Source: Geminocystis sp. GBBB08 | Lineage (GTDB): Bacteria; Cyanobacteriota; Cyanobacteriia; Cyanobacteriales; Cyanobacteriaceae | Assembly (NCBI RefSeq): GCF_016743215.1 | Contig: NZ_VRZC01000013.1 | Location: forward strand, 1 to 42,031 | Length of the DNA stretch: 42,031 bases | Direction of reading: 5' to 3' | Part shown: positions 35,186 to 42,031 of the stretch, piece after piece | How positions within the stretch are numbered: the first letter of the stretch is position 1 | How the letters are laid out: each line of letters begins with the position of its first letter | The notes under the pieces: model-generated | The model's database searches: none | Seen by the model: only the letters and a program-made list of their open reading frames with translations | What the model was told of the DNA's origin: nothing | Position numbers and translations under genes: made by a program

Positions 35186-35912
35186 ATTTTTTAGGTGCAT
35201 TAGCACGAAGAAACTCGATGGATTCTTTAGAAGGCCACAGTATTATTTTAGTAAGCATTTCATCTTGTCCTTGTTTTAATGCTTCTAACATTCCTTCTAA
35301 GATAACAACTTCAATTTTCACACTAGAAGCTAATTGAGGTTGAGATTTTTTAAAACTTTCGACTAAATCTTCTACCTGTTTTTGATCAAAAAAGAATGGT
35401 ATTACTTCTTGATCATTTTGTTTTATAGTTAAATAACCTTGATCATCTCCAGCTCTAGCAACAAATAAAGGTACTCCTGCTTGATATTGATTATTCAGTT
35501 TTTTTGCTTGATCTACTTGACTTTTTGAAGGTACATAGGCAAAATTGATGGCATCTTTTTCTTTACTATTTTTTTCGGCTAACTCAAAAATTTCCCCTAA
35601 AGAAACAGGAATAACTTGTACTTGTTTACCTAATTCAGGATTTTCTTGTTTCAATTTTGCTACAAAATTATTAGCGTCTTCTTTACTGATAAAAACTCCT
35701 GCGACTTTACCATCTTTATCATTAGAAGCAATAAGAGGAGCTCCTTTACTATCAGCAACAGTAAAGACAGGAATGGGTCTAAGTTTTTGGACAATTACTT
35801 CTTGGGGCAATGCCAATAATTTTGTAGTTTGGGTTAACCAGCAACTAATTAAAGTTGCACTAACTAAACTGACATTTTTTACTTTATTTAATAACGATTT
35901 TTTCTTCGACAT
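35184..35912 (-). CDS. Tic22 family protein
   Basis: A 242-residue exported protein of the Tic22 family. An N-terminal signal or anchor (about 1-34: basic MSKKKSLLNK, hydrophobic SLVSATLISCW, ending near LLALPQ) precedes two related halves: VFTVADSKGAPLIASNDKDG with GVFISKEDANNFVAKLKQENPE, and PLFVARAGDDQGYLTIKQ with PFFFDQKQVEDLVESFKKSQPQ. This internal duplication is the family fold. In chloroplasts Tic22 helps precursor import; in cyanobacteria it lies in the periplasm or thylakoid and has been linked to outer-membrane biogenesis as a chaperone. Sharing the window with a TamB-like gene is notable but the two are not adjacent. It is divergent from the YqiJ-like gene. Confidence 0.9.
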   Translation of the reverse strand: MSKKKSLLNKVKNVSLVSATLISCWLTQTTKLLALPQEVIVQKLRPIPVFTVADSKGAPLIASNDKDGKVAGVFISKEDANNFVAKLKQENPELGKQVQVIPVSLGEIFELAEKNSKEKDAINFAYVPSKSQVDQAKKLNNQYQAGVPLFVARAGDDQGYLTIKQNDQEVIPFFFDQKQVEDLVESFKKSQPQLASSVKIEVVILEGMLEALKQGQDEMLTKIILWPSKESIEFLRANAPKK

Positions 35913-35996
35913 AATTGTTTAAAGATATTAATTTGAGTGATGATGTTTGATCGAGACGACTATTTTACTAAATGGCACTCCCACAATAACATATCA

Positions 35997-36040
35997 GATA
36001 TAGTGAATAATTGATTTATCACTTATACTTTCACTATATC
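35997..36040. repeat. Perfect 11-bp inverted repeat with 22-bp spacer
   Basis: GATATAGTGAA and TTCACTATATC are exact inverse complements. The spacer contains a second imperfect inverted pair (GTGAATAA and TTTATCAC), so alternative hairpins are possible. AATGTTTTTTG follows on the plus strand. Confidence 0.6.
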
Positions 36041-36114
36041 AATGTTTTTTGTAGTTTTATGTAAATGAAAACAAAATAATACCATTACTTATAGCTTAAT
36101 AGTGATGATCAGGT

Positions 36115-36141
36115 ACAAACAAAAAATTGAATTCCTCTTTT
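36115..36141. repeat. Short dispersed repeat, copy 2
   Basis: Matches 20812-20838 at nearly every position of the first 25 bases. Confidence 0.6.
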
Positions 36142-36273
36142 TCAAGGGGGATAGAATTGCTATATATAAAGATTTTCTTTACATTTTCAACAATTCCCAA
36201 ATCTAAAGTTAAGCTAGAAAATAAGAACTATTATTTATTTATTAAGTTCCTTGATCTGTTTTTAATTATCAAA

Positions 36274-37002
36274 ATGCTTTTTGATACGGCAAATTTAACC
36301 TATTGGATTTTTCTAGGCATTGGTATTTTTTTATTTCTTCTTGTGATTCTCACGGGTGGGGGAGAAGATCAAGATTTAGATACTGATGTAAATTTTGATG
36401 CTGATGTGGATATGGATACCGATGTGGATTTAGATAGTGAGGTGGATAATCATATAACTCCTGATTTTGATACTGATTCTGATGTTAATTTTTTGTTTGT
36501 TTTGTCATGGTTAGGAGTGGGAAAATGTCCTTTTTTAATTCTCCTTGCCATTGATTTTTCTACTTGGGGAGTAGCCGGTTGGTTTCTTAATGTTACCATT
36601 GGTGGTTTTCTTAATGCCATTCCTAGTGGTTTTTTCGCCGTTTTCATTTTCTTTATTTCTTTCTTTTTTAGTATTTGGGTTGGTAGAGTGCTTTCTCATC
36701 CTATCGGTAAAATTTTTGCTAATTTTGGGGAAGAAACTGATGGCGATCGCCTGATTGGTAGTATTGGAACTGTGACTTCTAAACAATTACCTTATTTAAT
36801 TAATGGTAGAATTGGTCAAGCAGATGTAGTTGATAATGCCAGTAATTTAGTAACTATTGAAGTTTGTTTACCTGATTGGGCAAAGATTATACCTCATCGA
36901 GGGCAGGAAATTTTAATTATTGATCGTCAAAAACATTGTTTTATTGCGATCGCAAAAGACACTTCAGATCAAGATAAATGGCTTAATTCCATGAAGAATT
37001 AG
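36274..37002 (+). CDS. NfeD/YqiJ-like membrane protein with Asp-rich segment
   Basis: A 242-residue membrane protein. TM1 is at about 10-27. An acidic segment follows (about 31-70) with four hexapeptide units (DTDVNF, DADVDM, DTDVDL, DSEVDN; 36379-36450). Two or three more helices lie at about 72-150. The soluble C-terminal part (about 165-242: GDRLIGSIGTVTSKQLPYLI, GQADVVDN, IIPHRGQEILIID) looks like an OB-fold of the NfeD/YqiJ kind. Such proteins are typically encoded beside flotillins, and one follows here, so they probably act together at membrane microdomains. The in-frame TTG at 36127 lies in a repeat and adds 49 atypical residues; the ATG at 36274 is preferred. The stop codon TAG lies within a heptad repeat. 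Confidence 0.82.
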   Translation: MLFDTANLTYWIFLGIGIFLFLLVILTGGGEDQDLDTDVNFDADVDMDTDVDLDSEVDNHITPDFDTDSDVNFLFVLSWLGVGKCPFLILLAIDFSTWGVAGWFLNVTIGGFLNAIPSGFFAVFIFFISFFFSIWVGRVLSHPIGKIFANFGEETDGDRLIGSIGTVTSKQLPYLINGRIGQADVVDNASNLVTIEVCLPDWAKIIPHRGQEILIIDRQKHCFIAIAKDTSDQDKWLNSMKN

Positions 37003-37028
37003 GAATCAGGAAAAAGGAATTAGGAATT
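36996..37028. repeat. Degenerate heptad repeat containing a stop codon
   Basis: The units are GAATTAG, GAATCAG, GAAAAAG, GAATTAG and a partial GAATT. The TAG that ends the YqiJ-like gene (37000-37002) is the last three bases of the first unit. Confidence 0.8.
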
Positions 37029-37053
37029 GATAATAGACTTCTTGCACCAAGTC

Positions 37054-37081
37054 GAGTAATGAGTAATAAGTAATAAGTAAT
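37054..37081. repeat. Heptad tandem repeat, GAGTAAT/AAGTAAT x4
   Basis: Two GAGTAAT and two AAGTAAT units in a row, 220 bp before the flotillin gene. Confidence 0.88.
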
Positions 37082-37301
37082 GAGTTAAAAAATCAGCATT
37101 TTTCACCTTAAAACAGATTTTACTTTGAATTTTGCACTCGTGTCTAATGAAAAAAAATCCCCTGAGTTGAAGATTGAGGAGCTTAAAAATTTGCCCTCGT
37201 TGCCCAACTTTAGGGGGGAATAAAGAAAAAATGTAACACAGGTATCTTGCCTGTAACCCTAATTGGGGATTAAGTTACTTCATATATTGAGGAGTAAAAT
37301 T

Positions 37302-39401
37302 ATGAAATTTTGGTTACTGTTTATTCAAACTTTATCTATTAGTAAATTAGAAAATATTGAAGTTAATAATCTGATTCAATATGATAGTAATTTCACTAAA
37401 TCTAATAGTAATTTAAAGACAAATATCGCTCAAATACCTTTAAGCAATACCCATACTTTAGCCCAAGTAAATTTAGGGAATTTGACTTTTTTTGGAGGTT
37501 TAATCGGTGGTTTAGTATTACTCGGTTTAGTTGCTATTTGGGGTTATACAAGGGTTTATGTTGTGACTCCTAATAACGAGGCATTTGTTAGAAATGGCGG
37601 TTTATTTACTAAAGAAAAAAAGGTAATTCTTAACGGTGGTTGTATCGTGATTCCAGGTATTCATGAGTTAACTCGAGTGCCTTTAAGAGAGATTTTTATT
37701 GACGTAGTAAGACAAGGGAATTTAGCTGTGCGAACAAAAGACTATTTACGAGCAAATATGCGAGTTACTTTTTATGTTTGTATTAGTGCTGATAAAGATG
37801 CGGTTTTAACAGCGGCTCAAAGGTTATCGAAACAAGGTAAAATTTCTGAATCTGACATCAAAGATGCTCTCGAAAAACGTGCTGATGATGCTATTCGGGC
37901 GGCGGCAAAACAAAAAAGTATTGCTGAAATTGACTCTGATAAGTTAGGTTTTGCGGAAGAAGTTTTAAATTTAATCCAACAAGATTTGCGAAAAGTTGGT
38001 TTAACTTTAAATAATATTGCTGTTTCAGAAATTGAAGAAAGTGATACCTATGATGAAAATAACTTTTTTGATGCCCAAGGAGTTCGTTTACGCACAGAAA
38101 CAATCCAAAAATCTATCAAACAAAAATTAGGAGTTGAATTAGAAACTCAACGAGAAAAAAGAGAGATTGAATTAAATACTCAAGTGGCTATTCAACAACA
38201 AGAATTAGCCGCCGAAAAACAATCTTTAACTATTAATAAACAGAAAGAAGAAGCTAAATTAACACAAATGAAAGAAATTGAATTTCTTAAAGTTCAAAGA
38301 GAAAGAGAAGTTCAAGAAGCAAGGGATCAAGAACAGGCTAAAATTGAACGGAATAAAATTTTGCAACAACAAGCCATTGAGGAGGAAAGAATTAAACAAC
38401 AATTAGCAGTACAACAGAGCCAAATTGATGCTAATATTGCTTTAGAAGAACGTAATAAACAGTTTAAAGTTGCCCAAATCGCTCAAGCACAAGAGTCAGA
38501 AGTAGCAGAAATCGATCGCCAACGTACAGTTGAAGCTACCCGATTACTAGCTCAAATTGCCATAGCTGAAGCTGATCAACAATCTCAAATTGCTCAAAAA
38601 GAGGCGGCGATCGCCATTACCGATAAAGAAAAAGAAAGATTTGTCGCCGAAGCGCAAAAAGCCAAAGCTGAAGAAGCGGTGAAAACTGCCCGACAAGTAG
38701 AAAATGCCGAGAGGGAGAAACAATTATCATTGATTGTTGCTGAAAGAGAAGCGGCAGAAAAACGAATTACCGATCAAAACGTAGTCGAAATCGATGTTTT
38801 CCGTCGTCGTCGTCAAGCAGAAATTGCCCGTCAAGCGGCAGAATTAGAAGCAGAATCTATCCGCACTTTAGCTGATGCTGAAAAGTATCGATTATTAGCT
38901 GAAGCCCAAGGTAAATTAGCTGCTATTCAAGCGGAGAACGTTCTCAGTGACGCAAATCGTACGGCTGACCTCATAAAAGTCATTTTCCCCATAATTGCCC
39001 CTCAATTGCCCGAAATACTCAAATCTTTAGCACCACAACCCGGAGTTTTAGGGGATGCCCGAATTTATGCGTTTCCAGGATTAAATAGTAATGGCACAAA
39101 TAGCGGTAATGATATTAATAAAATTTTGCTTTCTACCAGTGGTTTATCATTAATAAATACTCTATTAGATGAGGGTAAATTAGGTGATATTATTGCTCAA
39201 ATTAAAGGTTTATTAAAGTCAAATGAAGGAGTTAATAATAATACTCAATTAACCAATGATTTTAATTATCAAACTAATGTTACTAATGTTAATTCTGAGA
39301 CTATTCCTTCTGAAACTTTAGCCTCAAATATTGATGAAATTGATCAATCTATGGCACAATCAGAAGATGTAGATTTTTCTCCTTGGGCAGAAAATGGTTA
39401 A
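37302..39401 (+). CDS. Flotillin-family (SPFH domain) protein
   Basis: A 699-residue flotillin of the YqiK/FloT kind. A roughly 60-residue N-terminal stretch, longer than usual, precedes one membrane helix (about 61-82: LTFFGGLIGGLVLLGLVAIWGY). The SPFH domain (about 85-265) includes NEAFVRNGGLFTKEKKVILNGG, VPLREIFIDVVRQGNLAVRT and ISEIEESDTYDENNFFDAQG-like sequence. A long, highly charged Ala/Glu/Gln coiled coil (about 270-560) contains AEAEKYRLLAEAQGK-type repeats. The C-terminal tail (about 590-699) is Asn-rich. Flotillins scaffold membrane microdomains. The start ATG at 37302 has a GAGGAG Shine-Dalgarno; an upstream in-frame codon at 37263 lacks one. It follows the YqiJ-like gene in the classic pair order. 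Confidence 0.9.
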   Translation: MKFWLLFIQTLSISKLENIEVNNLIQYDSNFTKSNSNLKTNIAQIPLSNTHTLAQVNLGNLTFFGGLIGGLVLLGLVAIWGYTRVYVVTPNNEAFVRNGGLFTKEKKVILNGGCIVIPGIHELTRVPLREIFIDVVRQGNLAVRTKDYLRANMRVTFYVCISADKDAVLTAAQRLSKQGKISESDIKDALEKRADDAIRAAAKQKSIAEIDSDKLGFAEEVLNLIQQDLRKVGLTLNNIAVSEIEESDTYDENNFFDAQGVRLRTETIQKSIKQKLGVELETQREKREIELNTQVAIQQQELAAEKQSLTINKQKEEAKLTQMKEIEFLKVQREREVQEARDQEQAKIERNKILQQQAIEEERIKQQLAVQQSQIDANIALEERNKQFKVAQIAQAQESEVAEIDRQRTVEATRLLAQIAIAEADQQSQIAQKEAAIAITDKEKERFVAEAQKAKAEEAVKTARQVENAEREKQLSLIVAEREAAEKRITDQNVVEIDVFRRRRQAEIARQAAELEAESIRTLADAEKYRLLAEAQGKLAAIQAENVLSDANRTADLIKVIFPIIAPQLPEILKSLAPQPGVLGDARIYAFPGLNSNGTNSGNDINKILLSTSGLSLINTLLDEGKLGDIIAQIKGLLKSNEGVNNNTQLTNDFNYQTNVTNVNSETIPSETLASNIDEIDQSMAQSEDVDFSPWAENG

Positions 39402-39569
39402 GGAATGAGGAATTACATCTAAGATGCCTATTTTATCAATATCAATTTTTTAGTTGGTCTTTTAAGTTATTGTTGATTTATAATGGCTAAAGCCATCACT
39501 ACGAACTTTGAAAAAATATACAGTTAATTTTACATGGCTACTTATTAATATTACTGACTATTCACTATT

Positions 39570-39860
39570 ATGTCAAATTCACAAAATAACAAAAGAAAAA
39601 CCATAGAAGAATTAGAAGCTGAAATTTTAAATTCAACGCCTATTAAAACAAAAACTTTTAGCAGTTTAATTACATCGGTAAAAAATTGGTTTGCTACTTT
39701 ACCTTCCACTGGTAAAATTGTTGTTGGTTTATTTGGTTTCATGATTGCTTTTTCTCTTTTAAAAACTGTTTTATCCATCGTACAATTAGCTTTTACTTTT
39801 GCTATTTTAGGAGTTATTTTTTATATTGTTTTTCAATTTGTTTCCAAATCTAAACTATGA
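39570..39860 (+). CDS. Small membrane protein of unknown function
   Basis: I do not recognise this 96-residue protein. The N-terminal half is polar and charged (NNKRKTIEELEAEILNSTPIKTK), and the C-terminal half is hydrophobic (about 50-92: GKIVVGLFGFMIAFSLLKT, then VQLAFTFAILGVIFYIVFQFV), giving two membrane helices, perhaps as a hairpin. Its stop codon overlaps the menC start as ATGA (39857-39860), so the two are translationally coupled and this is very likely a real gene. It follows the flotillin gene by 168 bp on the same strand; whether it belongs with the flotillin pair or with menC cannot be told. Confidence 0.75.
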   Translation: MSNSQNNKRKTIEELEAEILNSTPIKTKTFSSLITSVKNWFATLPSTGKIVVGLFGFMIAFSLLKTVLSIVQLAFTFAILGVIFYIVFQFVSKSKL

Positions 39861-40966
39861 AAATTGAACAAATTGAGCTTTATAATCTTTCAATTCCTTT
39901 TATTTTTCCTTTTAAATTTAGTAATGGTGAATTATTACAGCATACTTGTTTAATTGTAGCAGTGAAAAGTGAAGGTGAAAAGGGTTGGGGAGAATGTCCA
40001 ACTTTTGATAATCCTTATTATACTTATGAAACTATCAGCACTGCTAGTCATATTTTAAAAGATTTTTTAATTCCTAAAGTTATCGGTAAAAAAATTAATC
40101 GCCCTCAAGAAATTAGAGATTTATTAGCACCAATTCGAGGGCATAACATGGCTAAATCAGCTTTAGATTGTGCAATATATGATTTATTTGCTAAATTTGA
40201 AAATGTTTCTCTTCGTCAATATTTAGGTGGAGTAAAAGATAAAATAAAAGTCGGTGTTAGTGTTTCTTTAGAAGGAGATATTAATCAATTATTAGACAAA
40301 GTTGAAAGTTACGTTAATGAAGGTTATCAAAGAGTTAAATTAAAAATTTCCCCTCATTGGAATTTACAACCTTTACAAGAAGTTAGAAAAAAATATCCTG
40401 ATTTATTATTAATGGCGGATGCTAACTCTGCTTTTACCCTTGATGATGTTGCTTTATTTCAGGCAATGGATGAGTTAAATTTAACTATGATTGAGCAACC
40501 TTTGGCTTATGATGATTTATTAGGTCATAGTACTTTACAACGTCAAATTAATACCCCTATTTGTCTCGATGAAAGCATTAATTCTCTTCATGATACCAAA
40601 TTGGCGATCGCTTTAAAATCAGCAGAAGTAATAAATTTAAAAGTGTCAAGGGTAGGAGGGATAACTAACGCCATAGAAATTCATGATTTATGTGAAAAAG
40701 CAGGAATAAAATTATGGTGTGGGGGTATGCTAGAATCAGGTATTGGTAGAGCAACGAATCTACATTTAGCTAGTTTGAGGAATTTTGTCTATCCTGCTGA
40801 TATTTCCGCCACTAATCGCTATTTTCTCGAAGATATAACCCAACCAACGGTTTATCTTAACTCTGAAGATTCAACGATAAATGTGCCAACAAATTCAGGT
40901 ATTGGAGTAGAAGTTAATAAAAATCTGTTATTAAAATATTCCCACTATCGACAAGTTTTTCGATAA
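39857..40966 (+). CDS. menC: o-Succinylbenzoate synthase
   Basis: A 369-residue enolase-superfamily enzyme. In cyanobacteria MenC dehydrates SHCHC to o-succinylbenzoate on the way to phylloquinone, the PSI electron carrier. The N-terminal capping domain (about 1-125) is followed by the barrel with the catalytic lysine pair K161/K163 (VKLKISP), metal ligands D188 (MADANSAF), E213 (MIEQPLAYDD) and D238 (CLDESI), and the opposite lysine K262 (NLKVSRVGG). CGGMLESGIGRATN is typical of the MenC/N-acylamino acid racemase group. A racemase or dipeptide epimerase activity cannot be excluded from sequence alone, but the PSI quinone requirement makes MenC the best call. The ATG overlaps the stop of the upstream small gene. 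Confidence 0.88.
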   Translation: MKIEQIELYNLSIPFIFPFKFSNGELLQHTCLIVAVKSEGEKGWGECPTFDNPYYTYETISTASHILKDFLIPKVIGKKINRPQEIRDLLAPIRGHNMAKSALDCAIYDLFAKFENVSLRQYLGGVKDKIKVGVSVSLEGDINQLLDKVESYVNEGYQRVKLKISPHWNLQPLQEVRKKYPDLLLMADANSAFTLDDVALFQAMDELNLTMIEQPLAYDDLLGHSTLQRQINTPICLDESINSLHDTKLAIALKSAEVINLKVSRVGGITNAIEIHDLCEKAGIKLWCGGMLESGIGRATNLHLASLRNFVYPADISATNRYFLEDITQPTVYLNSEDSTINVPTNSGIGVEVNKNLLLKYSHYRQVFR

Positions 40967-41003
40967 TCAATAAAATCTCCCAAAATCTTATTAATTATTA
41001 ATT

Positions 41004-41954
41004 GTGTTGAAGATTATCACTACATCCCTTGAAAATGTTTTTCCTCCCAAGGAAATGATAAAATATCCCAGTGCCGTAGCATTAGGAAACTTTGATGGCA
41101 TACATAAAGGACATCAGCAAGTAATTCAACCTATTTTTAAATATCCTAATTTAACCCCTTCTTTAGTCACATTTATTCCCCATCCTCAAGAATTTTTTAC
41201 TGGTAAAAAGAAACAACTTCTTACTCCTATTTCTGAAAAATGCAAAATATTAGAAACCTTAGGGGTTAAACAATTAATCTTATTACGTTTTGATGGAGAT
41301 TTAGCTAATTTAACAGCAGAAAAATTTGTCAAAGATATACTAATTAAACACATTAAAGCCAATTTTATCAGTGTCGGTGAAGATTTTTGTTTTGGTTATC
41401 AAAGACAAGGAAATGCAAAATATTTAGAATTATTAGCCCATCAATATAACGTCAAAGTAAGTATTACTAAAGAGCAAAATTTAACTATCAGAAAAGAATC
41501 TATTAGAATTAGTAGTTCATATATTCGTCAAAATTTAAGTCAGGGAAAACCAGAGTTAGCGAATGAAATGTTAGGAAGAGAATATCAAATTATTGGTAAA
41601 GTAATTGAAGGACAAAAATTGGGTAGAAAAATTGGTTTTCCGACTGCTAATTTAGAGATTCCTTCAGAAAAATTTTTACCAAAAAAGGGAGTTTATGGTG
41701 TTAAAGTTAATGTAGAAAATAAACACTTATTATCTAATTTACCTGGGGTAATGAATATTGGTACACGCCCTACTATTGAAGGAAAAAATATATCTATAGA
41801 AATTCATTTATTAAATTGGCATGGAGACTTATATAATCAAATTTTAACAGTTAAATTACTTAATTTTATTCGTCCTGAACAAAAATTTTCTTCTATAGAT
41901 GAATTAAAAAAACAAATTAAGTTAGATTGTCAACAATTAACAATAAAAGTATAG
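41004..41954 (+). CDS. ribF: Bifunctional riboflavin kinase/FAD synthetase
   Basis: A 316-residue enzyme that phosphorylates riboflavin to FMN and adenylates FMN to FAD. The N-terminal FAD synthetase domain (about 1-185) has the nucleotidyltransferase motif ALGNFDGIHKGHQQV, PHPQEFF, VGEDFCFGYQRQG and ISSSYIRQNL. The C-terminal riboflavin kinase domain (about 190-316) starts YQIIGKVIEGQKLGRKIGFPTANLEI, which includes the flavokinase motif GFPTAN, and contains GVMNIGTRPT and EIHLLNWHGDLY. The order and length are normal. The start is GTG at 41004; TTG, the next codon, could also serve, and neither has a clear Shine-Dalgarno. It lies 37 bp after menC on the same strand and is probably in one transcript with it. 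Confidence 0.95.
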   Translation: MLKIITTSLENVFPPKEMIKYPSAVALGNFDGIHKGHQQVIQPIFKYPNLTPSLVTFIPHPQEFFTGKKKQLLTPISEKCKILETLGVKQLILLRFDGDLANLTAEKFVKDILIKHIKANFISVGEDFCFGYQRQGNAKYLELLAHQYNVKVSITKEQNLTIRKESIRISSSYIRQNLSQGKPELANEMLGREYQIIGKVIEGQKLGRKIGFPTANLEIPSEKFLPKKGVYGVKVNVENKHLLSNLPGVMNIGTRPTIEGKNISIEIHLLNWHGDLYNQILTVKLLNFIRPEQKFSSIDELKKQIKLDCQQLTIKV

Positions 41955-42031
41955 GTATAAAGAATTAGTAAGGTAGATGTTGAACAATATTTAAAAAAGT
42001 TAACTACAAATCGAGAAAATTATGCCTTTAA

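Larger units (their letters stand above)
35913..36273. other. Divergent intergenic stretch, Tic22 gene to YqiJ-like gene
   Basis: A 361-bp region with both promoters. It carries an 11-bp perfect inverted repeat (35997-36007 with 36030-36040) and a short dispersed repeat (36115-36141), listed separately. A TTG-initiated extension of the next gene starts inside that repeat and is not supported. Confidence 0.65.

Noticed and set aside
35545-35922. Open frame of 125 codons on the plus strand opposite the Tic22 gene
   Set aside because: It is entirely antisense to the conserved Tic22 coding region, and its translation has no recognisable domain.
36127-36273. TTG-initiated 49-residue extension of the YqiJ-like protein
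   Set aside because: The TTG lies inside a dispersed repeat and the added residues are not typical. An ATG directly before the first membrane helix fits better.
36379-36450. 18-bp period as a CRISPR or minisatellite array
   Set aside because: It lies in frame within the YqiJ-like gene and encodes the Asp-rich hexapeptides. There are no spacers.
41955-42031. Short open frame reading VDVEQYLKKLTTNRENYAF at the window end
   Set aside because: A stop lies just upstream and no ATG, GTG or TTG opens the frame. It may be a gene remnant or chance, and the window ends too soon to judge.

Overview
The window is a stretch of cyanobacterial chromosome. The evidence is a photosystem II operon (rubA-ycf48-psbEFLJ), psbO, the Calvin-cycle regulator CP12, a Tic22 homologue, a GUN4-domain protein, a DUF3285 protein, and more than twenty copies of the HIP1 octamer GCGATCGC spread through the coding sequence. 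The DNA is strongly AT-rich. Together with the gene styles this suggests a unicellular low-GC lineage such as Geminocystis/Cyanobacterium; that placement is an inference, not a measurement. I see no rRNA, tRNA, CRISPR array, prophage or intact insertion sequence.

Layout. 1-5 kb: a DUF3285 membrane protein, an ABC half-transporter, a minimal sugar-phosphate transferase, SSB and a DppB-type permease, mostly on the minus strand. 5-8 kb: hisH (+), then a Ser/Thr kinase fused to a GUN4 domain and a DUF29 protein (-). 8.1-10.3 kb: the PSII operon rubA-ycf48-psbE-psbF-psbL-psbJ (-), ending in a clear hairpin terminator; psbF, psbL and psbJ are tiny genes of 38-43 codons. 10.7-19.1 kb: a CBS-pair protein (+), then a minus-strand run of an RNase II/R-family enzyme, a GHL10 glycosidase-like protein, accD, psbO, a secreted protein with a duplicated six-cysteine module, and a MacB-type permease. 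19.1-20.7 kb: cp12 and a futA-type iron-binding protein (+). 21-23 kb: an S9 peptidase (-). 23.4-33.7 kb (+): a chemoreceptor without a HAMP domain, a double-CheW protein, a 2093-residue TamB-like protein and a TPR protein. 34-42 kb: purK (+), Tic22 (-), an NfeD/YqiJ-like membrane protein, a flotillin, a small membrane protein, menC and ribF (+).

Most genes are core metabolism or photosynthesis and do not form a single new pathway. Sets that probably work together are the PSII operon; the receptor and CheW pair (no CheA here); the YqiJ-like/flotillin pair; and the small membrane protein coupled to menC by an ATGA overlap.

The intergenic DNA is the most unusual part. At least ten short tandem repeats have a period of exactly 7 bp although their sequences differ, and several abut or contain a stop codon. 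There is also a gap-free 91-bp dispersed repeat, a 107-bp MITE-like element, and a short hairpin repeat whose two copies differ by compensatory stem changes. No wholly new defence or biosynthetic system is evident. The best candidates for undescribed biology are the twelve-cysteine secreted protein, the kinase-GUN4 fusion and the heptad repeats.
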